Assembly (NCBI GenBank): GCA_947628115.1
Contig: CANQYS010000006.1
Coordinates: forward strand, 1 to 49,952
DNA: 49,952 bases
Origin: an uncultured Clostridia bacterium
GTDB lineage: Bacteria > Bacillota > Clostridia > TANB77 > CAG-508
Direction of reading: 5' to 3'
The translations under genes and the position numbers were made by a program. The notes beneath the pieces are model-generated. The model worked only from the letters and a program-made list of their open reading frames with translations. It did no database searches and was not told where the DNA came from. The first letter of the stretch is position 1; every line of letters starts with the position of its first letter. This document shows positions 25,557-34,859 of this stretch, in pieces.

Positions 25557-26349
25557 ATGAAAGATAAATTTAATAAAAAGAAAAAATATGATGTTTCAGA
25601 AATATATATGGCTACTGAATGTATGAAATCTCCAAGTGAACATGGTGGGTTTGCATATTCATATTCACTTGGAGGAGGGCCTACAACTCCTTTAATAAAA
25701 ATAGGTGGTAAATTATGTTCAGATTCATTTGAATATAGTAAAAGTCAAATAGTATCTACAAGGAGTAGAGAAGTTTCAAGTATAGAACTTTACCAAATTG
25801 AAAAATATGTACAAATGATGGAAGAAGATCCTAGATATGAAGGTAAACCATATGCGTTTATAGCAGATGTACAAAGATTTGATAAATTTTTAGAGCAATT
25901 TGGAATTGATGTAGGAAATTTAGAAAAAATCACATTAGATAAAGCAAGTATGGTAATGCTAGAATATTATGACAATGGACGAAGTAAATTAATACAAAAA
26001 TATTTAGGAATTGATGGTATTTTTGTTATGACTGAAGAAGCTGAGAAAAGAAATATACAAGAGGTTCTCAAAGCAATACAAGAAGGTAAATTTGAAGTGT
26101 CTCCTAAATTCTTCGGATTAAAACAAAAAAATATATTTAGAAGATTTATAGATAGCCACAGAAAAAGGGAGTTATTAACAGATGGAACAAATAGAGATAA
26201 TTTTTTAGATGAACTACCAAAAGCGGAAATTCTTAAATATAGAGTAGAACGGGAATGATAACGTTACAGAAAATGGGTTAGAACCTAAATTGCAAGAGAA
26301 TAATCAAGATACAAATTTAGTACGCGATGATAATGAAGATATAAGATAG
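25557..26349 (+). CDS. Unknown cytoplasmic protein; CGG +1 site near its end
   Basis: Read straight it is 233 residues ending VERE. Skipping the C of the in-frame CGG at 26250 gives 263 residues with a D/N/E-rich tail (NDNVTENGLEPKLQENNQ) ending at TAG 26347-26349. I do not recognise the family. It has a glycine-rich GGFAYSYSLGGGPTTPLIKIGGK region (residues 22-44), then a mixed alpha/beta body. No signal, membrane segment or known catalytic motif. AAGGGG precedes the ATG. It follows the MBL gene by 48 nt. The tail extension is the weakest of the twelve frameshift cases because no conserved sequence tests it. Confidence 0.6.
26250..26253 (+). other. CGG +1 frameshift site 4 (unknown protein)
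   Basis: GAA CGG G: the 0 frame stops two codons later (GAA TGA). The +1 frame reads GGG and stays open for 31 more codons. Confidence 0.5.
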
Positions 26350-26482
26350 ATAAATATATTTAAGGTACAGTCAATAGTTGACAATATTTGTCACGCTTTG
26401 GTACATCTTAAAGCTCAAAGTTAAACATGTATTGCAAAAAGCGAAAGCACAACATTTACATAAAAAATTAAAGGAGATACAA

Positions 26483-28363
26483 ATGGAAAAATATTATAAT
26501 GATGCAATAATTGGAAACAAAGAAATTACAGCAAGCTTTACTAAAAAAGGAGAATTAATAAGACTATTTTACCCTAACACAGATTACAGACAATTTATAG
26601 ACTTTTTTCATACAGGAGTAAAAATAAATGATTCCTCAATGATATATCTACATAATGATGTAAATAATACATATAAACAATACTATACAAAAAACACAAA
26701 TATTTTAAACACAGAAATATTAAATACATATTTTGAACTAAAAATATTACAAACAGACTTTGTATGTGAAAATAAAAATATATTAGTAAAAAAATATACA
26801 ATGAAAAATGCAAACAGTATAGATTTACAAATTAGTTTTTTAATACATTCTGCATTGCTTACAGAAGACAATAATCAAGTAAGTGGATATTACAAAAATA
26901 ATGTATTATTCCAATATATGCATGATTATACATTTGCAATATGTTCAAATAAAAATGTAGAAAAATCACAAATAAACAACAATAAAGCAAATATACAAGA
27001 TGGTGTAATAGGTGACAAAGATTATATTGGAATGTCGAACGACTCTAGTATTAGTTATAATTTAGGAACATTAAAACCAAATGAAGAAATTGAATTTTGT
27101 ATATACATTACAATAAATCATGGTGCAGAAATAAAATGTACAGAAACAAAAATAGAAGAAATAAGAAAATTAGATTATAAAAAAGAATTAGACAAAACAA
27201 AAAAATACTGGGAAAAATACGTAAAAGAGCATGATACAATAAAACTTACAAATTCAAATACGGAATATATGAAAAAAATAGAAAAAATATATAAAAGAAC
27301 AATACTTTTATATCCATTGCTAACAAACCATTTAACAGGAGGAATATCTGCAGCAGTAGAAATTGACGAAAATCGAACGAAATGTGGAAGATACTCATAT
27401 TGCTGGCCAAGAGACCGGAATATTTATAACAAATGCATTAGATATACTCGGAATGGAAAAAGAAACAGAAAGATTTTATAAAACATTTTGTAAAATGACA
27501 CAAAGTAAATCTGGTATGTGGGAACAAAGATTTTATACAGACGGAAATTTAGCACCTTGCTGGGGATATCAAATAGACGAAACAGCAAGTGTAATATATG
27601 GAGTATATAATCACTTTGAACATACAAATAATTTAAAATTTTTAAAAGATACATTAAAAATGTGCGAAAATGCGACAAAATATTTAAAAAAATATATAGA
27701 AAATTTATTAAATGGAAAAGAAGAAGAATATAAAAGTTATGATTTATGGGAAGAAAATGAAGGAATACACACATATTCATTAGCAGCAATATTTGCAAGT
27801 TTTGAAACAATGCTTAAAATATATAACAAATTAAAACCAGAGTTTGAAGGTAATAGATTAAAATTAGAAAAAATAGAAAAAGAAGAAATATTATTAAAAA
27901 AATACTTACTAGAAATAAAAGACTATATTTTAAAAAATTTATATGATAACAATAAAAAAACATTTATAAGAAATAAAGATGGAAAGATAGATATAAGTTT
28001 GCTTGGACTGGTAACACCATTCAACTTATTTTCACCAAAAGAAAAGAAAATATTAAATACAATAGAAAAAATGGACCTAAGTATAAGAACATATACAGGA
28101 GGATACCTAAGATATGAAGGAGACAATTATGTAGGAGGAAATCCTTGGATAATTGCAAACCTATGGATGGCAAAATATTATATAGAGGCAGGAAATAAAA
28201 AGAAAGCAACAGAAAATTTTGAATTTGTAGTAAAAACAGCAACTGAAGCACGGATTTTTGCCAGAACAAGTAGATAACAGCACAATGCAAGCAAAATGGG
28301 TAATAGGACTACGGTTGGTCACATGCAATGTTTATAGATGTACTTAAAAAATTATACAATTAA
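26483..28363 (+). CDS. Glycoside hydrolase family 15-like protein, three CGG +1 sites
   Basis: Four reading-frame pieces join into one 625-residue protein if the C is skipped at CGG codons 27416, 28251 and 28312. The joints are CWPRD-G-IFITNALDILG (Gly312), ATEA-G-FLPEQVDN (Gly590) and VIGL-G-WSHAMFIDVLKKLYN (Gly610). N-terminal beta-sandwich (about 1-260) and C-terminal (alpha/alpha)6 barrel with DLWEENEGIHTYSLAAIF (general-acid Glu region), YLRYEGDNYVGGNPWIIANL and LPEQVD. Family members hydrolyse alpha-1,4 or trehalose-like glucosidic bonds. AAGGAGA precedes the ATG at 26483. It is cytoplasmic, with no signal peptide. With the rule applied, length and order of motifs match normal members. 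Confidence 0.85.
27416..27419 (+). other. CGG +1 frameshift site 5 (GH15)
   Basis: GAC CGG A in the catalytic-barrel WPRD motif; reading GGA gives WPRDGIFITNALD. Confidence 0.8.
28251..28254 (+). other. CGG +1 frameshift site 6 (GH15)
   Basis: GCA CGG A: reading GGA restores GFLPEQVDNSTM. Confidence 0.8.
28312..28315 (+). other. CGG +1 frameshift site 7 (GH15)
   Basis: CTA CGG T, only 61 nt after site 6: reading GGT restores GLGWSHAMFI and a normal stop at 28361. Confidence 0.8.
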
Positions 28364-28364
28364 A

Positions 28365-28482
28365 ACAAATGAAAATCAGCATCTTGCACATTTTAATTAA
28401 ATCGTAAAATCCTCAATGTGCATACGCACACCTGCGGTTTTACTCATTAATTAAAATGCACAATATACTAATTTTGATTTGT
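28365..28482. repeat. Long imperfect inverted repeat
   Basis: Arms of about 36 nt (28365-28400 and 28447-28482), core GCACATTTTAATTAA versus TTAATTAAAATGC, enclose a loop with its own GTGCATACGCAC hairpin. Directly after the GH15 stop. Could be a terminator or a miniature element. Between 28483 and 28725 there is no gene. Confidence 0.6.
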
Positions 28483-28598
28483 TTACATATTATGCAATTC
28501 AAACATCTGTAATGGTTGCACCGCTTTTGGAGACCCTCAAATAGACCGCTCCCAATGGATAATTTATATTTTAACTCGTTCGTCCCAACTACGCAGAC

Positions 28599-28643
28599 AC
28601 TGTAAAATATAAGATTGCTGACGCTAATCTTCTATTTAACAGT
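28599..28643. repeat. Imperfect inverted repeat
   Basis: ACTGTAAAATATAAGATT (28599-28616) folds back on AATCTTCTATTTAACAGT (28626-28643). In the gene-free stretch upstream of the REP array. Confidence 0.55.
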
Positions 28644-28725
28644 ATCTAGCTAGTTGGTCCCCACACAAGCTCACTTCGTAAAATATAAATGAACCATTTC
28701 GCGCTTCTCTACTAATCAACCCAAT

Positions 28726-28948
28726 GCAAACATTGTAGGGGCGGATTCTATATCCGCCCGAAAAGAAACAATTAACACCAAACCCAATGCAAACGCCGTA
28801 GGGGCGGGCCTCGTGTCTGCCCGATAAAGCAAATCAATAAATTGAATGCAAACATTGTAGGGGCGGATTCCATATCCGCCCGAAAGAAAATAATTGGTAA
28901 TAAACCAATTGCAAACGCTGTAGGGGCGGACGACCCTGTCCGCCCGCA
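28726..28948 (+). repeat. Array of four REP-like palindromic units
   Basis: Units start at 28726, 28789, 28848 and 28911 (steps 63, 59, 63). Each has GCAAAC(A/G)(T/C)(T/C)GTAGGGGCGG, a variable palindrome centre, and CGCCCG, then a similar linker. Centres are GATTCTATAT, GCCTCGTGT, GATTCCATAT and GACGACCCTG. The last two units with their linker match the first two units inside the RAYT gene in order and type. Last unit ends 14 nt before the next gene's start. Confidence 0.9.
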
Positions 28949-28961
28949 AAAGGAGAGACAA

Positions 28962-29669
28962 ATGGAAAAAGGAAAGAAAAAAATAACTTTAATATTAGGA
29001 ATAGTAGCAATAATAATGATAATAGTAACAGTAATAATATATGTTAGAATTTTCACAAATAAAAAAGAAGAAAAATGTAATAATGCAATTAATAATGAAA
29101 TAATAATACCTGGTGGATCCGTAGGTAAACCAATTATCTACATATACCCAACAGAACAAACCAAAGTAAGCATAAAGGTAGGAAAACCAGAAAACCTATT
29201 ACACACATATCCAAAATATGAAAATGGATGGGAAGTAATAGCAAAACCAAACGGAGATTTAATAGATACAAAAACAGGAAGAAACCTATATGCGCTATAT
29301 TGGGAAGGAAAAAATACAGTGGAACCAAATATGAATGAAGGATTTATAGTAAAAGGAGAAGACACAATAACATTCCTAGAAGAAAAATTAAAAATATTAG
29401 GATTAAACGAAAGAGAAGTAAATGAATTTATAATATATTGGTTACCAAAATTAGAAAGCAATAAATATAACTTTATAAGATTCCAAACAGAAGAAGAAAT
29501 AAATAACAACATGTCATTAGAAATAGAGCCAAAACCAGACACAGTAATAAGAGTGGTAATGGAATTTAAAGGAATAGAAGAACCAATACAAATACAAAAA
29601 CAAAATTTAAAAACACCAAAAAGAACAGGATACACAGTAATAGAATGGGGCGGAACAGAAATAAAATAG
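28962..29669 (+). CDS. Membrane-anchored protein of unknown function
   Basis: 235 residues. N-terminal anchor (ITLILGIVAIIMIIVTVIIY, residues 8-27), then an exported domain with KPIIYIYPTEQTKVSIKVGK, HTYPKYENGWEVIAKPNG, LYALYWEG and a C-terminal GYTVIEWGGTE. I recognise this as a recurring uncharacterised domain (K-P-hydrophobic-YP...YWEG pattern) but know no function. The ATG at 28962 is preferred: AGGAGAG lies 9 nt upstream, whereas the longer in-frame version would translate two REP units. A small accessory gene between the REP array and the RAYT gene. Confidence 0.7.
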   Translation: MEKGKKKITLILGIVAIIMIIVTVIIYVRIFTNKKEEKCNNAINNEIIIPGGSVGKPIIYIYPTEQTKVSIKVGKPENLLHTYPKYENGWEVIAKPNGDLIDTKTGRNLYALYWEGKNTVEPNMNEGFIVKGEDTITFLEEKLKILGLNEREVNEFIIYWLPKLESNKYNFIRFQTEEEINNNMSLEIEPKPDTVIRVVMEFKGIEEPIQIQKQNLKTPKRTGYTVIEWGGTEIK

Positions 29670-29705
29670 CAAACAAAAATATGGGGGTAAAAAGAAAGGA
29701 AAAAA

Positions 29706-30351
29706 ATGCAAAAAAATAACCCTCATAGAAAACAAATAAGATTAAAAGAATACGATTATTCAGCAGAAGGATATTATTTCATAACAATATGTACGCAAAA
29801 CAGAAAAAATATATTAGCAAATATTGTAGGGGCAGATTCCATATCCGCCCGAAAGAAAATAATCGGTAACAAACCAAATGCAAACGTTGTAGGGGCGGAC
29901 GACCCTGTCCGCCCGAAAGGAAATAATCGGTAACAAATCAAATGCAAACGTTGTAGGGGCGGATTCCATATCTGCCCGAATAAGATTAAATAAAGCAGGG
30001 AAAATGATTAATAATATTTATTTAGATTTAGAAAATCAATTTAAACATATAAAATTACATGATTATGTAATAATGCCAAATCATATTCATGGTATAATAG
30101 AAATATGTGAAAGGGCGGATATGGAATCCGCCCCTACAATAAACGAGATTATACAGACATTTAAAAGATATACAACAATAGAATATATAAAAGGTGTAAA
30201 AAAAGGAATATACCAATCATTTAATAAAAAAATCTGGCAACGCAACTATTATGAACATGTAATTAGAAATGAAAAAGAATATTATAAAATAGTAGAATAT
30301 ATACAAAATAATGTGTTAAAATGGAAAGAAGATAAATATTTTGAAATATAA
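29706..30351 (+). CDS. REP-associated tyrosine transposase (RAYT) carrying four REP insertions and a CGG +1 site
   Basis: Read straight, the frame stops at 29933; skipping the C of CGG at 29928 joins it to the frame that ends at 30351, 214 residues in all. The start GYYFITICTQNRKNIL and the HUH motif VIMPNHIHGIIEI, with RNYYEHVIRNEKEYYKIVEYI near the end (likely catalytic Tyr), identify a Y1/IS200-like RAYT. Residues 38-91 are translated from three tandem REP units (NIVGADSISARKKIIGNKPN and so on), followed by the normal IRLNKAGKMINNIY. Residues about 136-145 (ERADMESAPT) come from a fourth, inverted REP copy. RAYTs cut and join single-stranded REP hairpins. A GGAAAAA-type site precedes the ATG. 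Confidence 0.75.
29817..29980 (+). repeat. Three tandem REP-like units inside the RAYT gene
   Basis: Units start at 29817, 29880 and 29944 (steps 63 and 64). The second has a 35-nt core instead of 34, which shifts the downstream frame by one base; the CGG at 29928 lies in its linker AATAATCGGTAAC. Confidence 0.9.
29928..29931 (+). other. CGG +1 frameshift site 8 (RAYT)
   Basis: AAT CGG T followed directly by TAA in frame 0. Reading GGT gives NNGNKSN and joins the HUH-domain frame. In the first unit the same bases are read as ATC GGT AAC (IGN). Confidence 0.65.
30110..30144 (-). repeat. REP-like repeat inside the RAYT gene, inverted
   Basis: GGGCGGATATGGAATCCGCC followed by CCTACAATAAAC: reverse orientation of the family, inserted in frame between the HUH motif and the helix starting TINEIIQTFK. 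Confidence 0.85.
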
Positions 30352-30365
30352 TAGGGAGGAAAAGA

Positions 30366-31727
30366 ATGGCTAAACAGACAACAGTTTTTGTTTGTAGTAA
30401 TTGTGGAAATGAATCTGCTAAATGGTTTGGAAGGTGTCCAGCATGTAATGAATGGAATACTTGCTACGAAGAAAAGGTTAATAATAAACAAAATAGTAAA
30501 TCTACTCAAAAGAAACAAGCTATTCCTATTAAATTAAATGAAATAGAAAAACAAGATATTATTAAAACTTCTACAGGTTTTAATGAACTTGATAGGGTGT
30601 TAGGAGGAGGACTGGTTAAGGGTTCTCTTATATTATTAGGCGGTGAGCCAGGTATAGGAAAATCTACTCTTATTTTACAAATATGTGATAAAATAAAGGG
30701 TGAAGGAAAAGTTTTATATGTCTCTGGTGAGGAATCGGCAGAACAAATAAAATTAAGAGCAGATAGACTAGGGATTAATAATGATGATATAATTTTTCTT
30801 GGAGAAACTGATATAGATATAATTGAAAATGCTATTATACAAATAAATCCAAAACTTGTAATAATAGATTCAATTCAAACGATGTATTCTGATGAAATAA
30901 CGTCAAGCCCTGGAAGTGTTAGTCAAGTAAGAGAAATTACTTCTAAAATTATGAAAATGTGTAAACAAGAATCAATTACTACTATAATTATTGGACATGT
31001 TACAAAAGAAGGAAATATAGCAGGGCCAAGAGTATTAGAACATATGGTAGATACAGTTTTGTATTTGGAAGGAGAAAGATATTTTTCATACAGAATACTA
31101 AGAGGAGTTAAAAATAGATTTGGTTCTACAAACGAAATTGGCATGTTTGAAATGAAAGATTTAGGCATGTGTGAAATTGATAATCCATCAGCTGTACTAT
31201 TATCAGAAAAAAACGAAAATATTGCAGGGTCTATTGTTGTAGCAAGCTTAGAAGGAACAAGACCAATACTTGTAGAATTGCAAGCATTAACTGCAACTAG
31301 TGTATTTGGAATGCCCAGAAGAACTGCAAATGGTATAGATTATAACAGATTAACTCTTTTAATTGCTGTTCTAGAAAAAAGAGCAGGACTTCCTCTTGGA
31401 AATCAAGATGTTTATTTAAATATAGTTGGTGGTATAAGAATAAATGAACCAGCTTTAGATTTAGGTATAATACTTTCAGCATGTTCTAGCTATAAAAATA
31501 TAGCTATTGCAAATGATACAATAGCTATAGGAGAAGTTGGATTAACAGGAGAAGTAAGAAGCGTAAACCAAATAGAAAAAAGAATTAAAGAAGCAGAAAA
31601 ATTAGGGTTTAAAAAATGTATTATTCCAGAAAGCAATAAAAAACTATTGAAAGATGATTATAAATTAGATATAATAGGTGTGCAAAATATTTTAGATGCA
31701 ATGAGATATTTAGGTTTAAGAAAGTAA
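30366..31727 (+). CDS. radA: DNA repair protein RadA
   Basis: 453 residues. N-terminal zinc finger [18 protein letters not shown] (10-27), RecA-like core with Walker [11 protein letters not shown] (92-101), KNRFG motif [12 protein letters not shown], and a C-terminal Lon-protease-like domain. A branch-migration helicase-like ATPase in recombinational repair. AGGGAGG precedes the ATG. The disA start lies 37 nt downstream, the usual radA-disA pairing. Confidence 0.95.
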   Translation: MAKQTTVFVCSNCGNESAKWFGRCPACNEWNTCYEEKVNNKQNSKSTQKKQAIPIKLNEIEKQDIIKTSTGFNELDRVLGGGLVKGSLILLGGEPGIGKSTLILQICDKIKGEGKVLYVSGEESAEQIKLRADRLGINNDDIIFLGETDIDIIENAIIQINPKLVIIDSIQTMYSDEITSSPGSVSQVREITSKIMKMCKQESITTIIIGHVTKEGNIAGPRVLEHMVDTVLYLEGERYFSYRILRGVKNRFGSTNEIGMFEMKDLGMCEIDNPSAVLLSEKNENIAGSIVVASLEGTRPILVELQALTATSVFGMPRRTANGIDYNRLTLLIAVLEKRAGLPLGNQDVYLNIVGGIRINEPALDLGIILSACSSYKNIAIANDTIAIGEVGLTGEVRSVNQIEKRIKEAEKLGFKKCIIPESNKKLLKDDYKLDIIGVQNILDAMRYLGLRK

Positions 31728-31764
31728 ACAGAAACATCTCTATTGGGACAAGCGAGGTGAGAGT

Positions 31765-32848
31765 TTGGCAGAAATAGCAAAAAAAGATGATACTTTAGTA
31801 AATATATTAAAAATTATAGCTCCAGGTACAAAGTTTAGAGAAGGTTTAGATAATATATTAAAAGCCAAAACTGGTGCACTAATAATAATTGGAGATTCAA
31901 AAGAAATAATGGACATAGTTGATGGACGGATTTAAAATTGATGAGGAATATACTCCAGCAAGATTATATGAACTTGCAAAAATGGATGGAGCAATTATAC
32001 TTAGCAAAGATTTAAAAAGAATATTACTTGCAAATACTCAAATTATACCTTCTTCTAAAATTACAACAGAAGAAACTGGAACAAGACATAGAACTGCAGA
32101 ACGTACTGCAAAACAAACAGGAGAACTTGTAATTAGTATTTCCCAAAGAAGAAATATAATAACTGTTTTTAAAGGTGATTTTAGATACACAATAGAAGAT
32201 ACTAGTAAAATTATAACTAAAGCAAATCAAGCTTTGCAAACATTGGAAAATTATAAAAGAGTATTTGATACAAAACTTAAAGTACTTAACGAATATGAGT
32301 TTAATGATATAGTTACATTAGATAATGTAATTACATGTATTCAAAGAGCAGAAATGGTAATGAGAGTAGCCGATCAGGTTAAGCGCTCAATTTATGAACT
32401 TGGAGAAGATGGAGTTTTAGTTAAAATGCAACTAGAGGAGTTAATAGAAGATTTACCAGAAGAGGAATTACTTATTGTTAAAGATTATATAGCTCCAAGT
32501 AGAAGATTAGTAGCAGAAAAAATATTGCAAAATATACAAAATGCTACACAAGATGAATTTGTTCAATCCGAAACTATTGCAAAAGCATTAGGATATGATC
32601 AATTTGATAATTACGAAGAAGTGGCAGTATATACAAGAGGATATAGAATTTTAAACAAAATACCTAGAATGCCAGGTAATATTGTTACAAATTTAGTAAA
32701 AACATTTAAATCTTTTCAACATATATTATTAGCAGATGTGGACAAGCTAGATGAGGTAGAAGGAATTGGAGAAGTAAGAGCTAGAACAATAAAACAATCA
32801 CTAAGAAGAATGCAAGAACAATTTATGTTTGATAATTTAATGATTTAA
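31765..32848 (+). CDS. disA: Diadenylate cyclase DisA, one CGG +1 site
   Basis: 360 residues when the C of CGG at 31927 is skipped (Gly55, [21 protein letters not shown]), the usual DisA length; relatives have VDGGF here. N-terminal DAC domain with MDGAIIL and [12 protein letters not shown] (ATP-binding and catalysis), a helical spine, and a C-terminal helix-hairpin-helix ([19 protein letters not shown]). It makes cyclic di-AMP from two ATP while scanning DNA for damage. A TTG start with GAGGTGAGAG upstream. Read straight it would stop after 56 codons; a loss of this cyclase is unlikely given the perfect remainder. Confidence 0.9.
31927..31930 (+). other. CGG +1 frameshift site 9 (DisA)
   Basis: GGA CGG A: the 0 frame hits TAA two codons later. 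Reading GGA restores VDGGF. Confidence 0.85.
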
Positions 32849-32860
32849 AGAGGTGTAATA

Positions 32861-33973
32861 TTGAAAAAATTAGCTAAAGATAATAAAGGTATAACCTTAG
32901 TAGCACTTATAATAACTATTATTTTAATGTCAATATTAGTTACTGTATCTGCATATTCGGGAATTAATACATATAGAAATATGAAAGTTGCTGAATTTAT
33001 AGCACAAATGCAATTAATACAATCAAATGTAGATAATCTAGTTGAAAAAAGAAATATAGATGAGTTTTTAACTTTAGGAGAAACAACAAATTCAGAACAA
33101 AATAATGCTATTTCAAAAGCATATTCTAATCATGAAATAACAACAAGTGATACATCTAAGTATAGGGCTTTTACAAAAGAGAAAGCTTTAGAGATATTTA
33201 ATGTTGAAGATTTAAAAAGTGATATAATGGTTAATTTTGAAACAAGAGAAGTCGTAAGTCTGCAAGGTATTGAATATAATGGAAAAACATATTATACTCA
33301 GTATAAACTACCAAATGGACAGACAATAGTTAGTAGCAAAGCTAATTCAAGAACAGTTAACTTTACTATGGGCTCACCGATAATAAATGGTCTTAATTGC
33401 AATTTAAAAATTAATAATATCAGTATTAGTAATGGAACATTAAGCTATTCAGAAATTAATTCAGAAAAAAATCCAATAAATTGGCAAATAATATCTAATT
33501 ACACAGAAAAGAATAAAGAATATACAGTAAATATATCAAAATCAGGGAATTATATTTTAAAATTACGTGACAATGTATCTGGAGAAGAATATAGTAGCGA
33601 AGATCCAATTAATATTACTGTAACAAATTCGCCAAAAACTAATGTAAATATAGAGAATTATAATTATAGTGAAGGCTCGAGTAAATGGGCATATGCACAA
33701 GATGAATACAATGAAGAATATGTATGGATACCAAGATTTGCATATAAAACAGATTCAGAAACTGGAAGTATAGATATTAAATTTATAAAAGGTAATTCAA
33801 ATATTGCTACAGATAATACGTATATTGATGATGAATGGAAAGTACATGAAAAGTTTACAAACAATGGAGAAGAACTTACAGGAATATGGGTTAGCACCAA
33901 TAAACAAGACGGATTAGACATGGTTACATTATTACAAAATAACGAGAAAACATTGGTTGAAATTAATATATAA
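32861..33973 (+). CDS. Type IV pilin-like (pseudopilin) protein
   Basis: 370 residues. N-terminal basic leader, then KGITLVALIITIILMSILVTVSAYSGINTYRN, a class III-like signal with the cleavage site after Gly11, followed by a helical stem (EFIAQMQLIQSNVDNLVEKR) and a beta-rich exported part with YVWIPRFAYK near residues 290-300. A TTG start with AGAGGTG upstream, 12 nt after disA, so it is co-transcribed. It shares the pilin-like N-terminus with the gene at 1596. Function probably surface or secretion pseudopilus; no assembly genes in the window. Confidence 0.75.
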   Translation: MKKLAKDNKGITLVALIITIILMSILVTVSAYSGINTYRNMKVAEFIAQMQLIQSNVDNLVEKRNIDEFLTLGETTNSEQNNAISKAYSNHEITTSDTSKYRAFTKEKALEIFNVEDLKSDIMVNFETREVVSLQGIEYNGKTYYTQYKLPNGQTIVSSKANSRTVNFTMGSPIINGLNCNLKINNISISNGTLSYSEINSEKNPINWQIISNYTEKNKEYTVNISKSGNYILKLRDNVSGEEYSSEDPINITVTNSPKTNVNIENYNYSEGSSKWAYAQDEYNEEYVWIPRFAYKTDSETGSIDIKFIKGNSNIATDNTYIDDEWKVHEKFTNNGEELTGIWVSTNKQDGLDMVTLLQNNEKTLVEINI

Positions 33974-34009
33974 AAAACTAATATAAAATTTTACAAGGAG
34001 GAAATAAAA

Positions 34010-34759
34010 ATGAAAAAGAAAAGTTTAGCTTTAAGTATAATTGCATTAATTTTTGTGTTAATTTTGGGAGGTTTTTTAGCATATGGATATTATCAAAAAG
34101 CTAATTATAAATTGACAAGGCCAGTAGTATCTATGGAAATAGAAAATTATGGAACAATAAAAATTGAACTTTATCCAGATATGGCTCCTAACACAGTTAA
34201 AAACTTTATAAAATTAATAAATGAAGGATATTATAATGGATTAACATTCCATAGAGTAGAAGATAATCTTATTCAAGGTGGTGATAAAGCAGGAGATGGA
34301 ACAGGCGAAACAGAATATAGCATAAATGGAGAATTTACTGCTAATGACTATGATAACACTTTAAAATTTGAAAGAGGGACATTAGGACTTGCAAGAACAG
34401 ATTATACATACTATTCATCTATGGATTCTAGTTTGGTAGAAGAAGGATATAATTCTGGATATGCTCAGTTTTTTATAATGGCACAAGACGAAACAGCTTT
34501 TGACGGATATTATACAGCATTTGGAAAAGTAATAGAAGGGATAGAAATAGTTGACCAAATAACACAATTAGAAACAGAGGTAGAAACAGATGAAGAAACA
34601 GGAGAGACCTCTAAAACAACAAAACCAGTAAATCCACCAGTAATAAAATTAATGACTGTTGATACATTTGGAGTTGAATACGGTGAACCTAAAACGCATG
34701 AAACATTTGATATAAATGAATGGTTTATGAAATATTATGGTTTAAGTTTATCTAATTAA
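34010..34759 (+). CDS. Cyclophilin-type peptidyl-prolyl cis-trans isomerase
   Basis: 249 residues. A membrane anchor (LALSIIALIFVLILGGFLAYG, residues 5-25), then a cyclophilin domain: MAPNTVKNFIKLINEGYYNGL, TFHRVEDNLIQGGD (catalytic Arg), GTLGLART, QFFIMAQDETAFDGYYTAFGKVIEG. It folds exported proteins at the outer membrane face. AAGGAGG lies 8 nt before the ATG. Confidence 0.9.
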   Translation: MKKKSLALSIIALIFVLILGGFLAYGYYQKANYKLTRPVVSMEIENYGTIKIELYPDMAPNTVKNFIKLINEGYYNGLTFHRVEDNLIQGGDKAGDGTGETEYSINGEFTANDYDNTLKFERGTLGLARTDYTYYSSMDSSLVEEGYNSGYAQFFIMAQDETAFDGYYTAFGKVIEGIEIVDQITQLETEVETDEETGETSKTTKPVNPPVIKLMTVDTFGVEYGEPKTHETFDINEWFMKYYGLSLSN

Positions 34760-34793
34760 TTTATTTTATTAAATTTTGGTTTTTCAATTATTA

Positions 34794-34833
34794 ATAAAAA
34801 GACTACATTAATATTTAGTTGTAGTCTTTATTT
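34794..34833 (+). terminator. Rho-independent terminator
   Basis: TAAAAAGACTACA (34794-34806) pairs with TGTAGTCTTTATT (34820-34832); 35 nt after the cyclophilin stop. Confidence 0.75.
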
Positions 34834-34859
34834 AAGTTTATAAAAAGGAGTATCAAAAT

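Noticed and set aside
28726..28948. Regularly spaced palindromic repeats resembling a CRISPR array
   Set aside because: Linkers between units are related to each other, the palindrome centres vary, spacing is uneven, there are no cas genes, and single and inverted copies occur elsewhere. REP-like elements fit better.
28716..28961. Minus-strand frame with repeated RADTRPAPTAF-like segments
   Set aside because: Produced by translating the REP array; no start context and no homology beyond the repeats.
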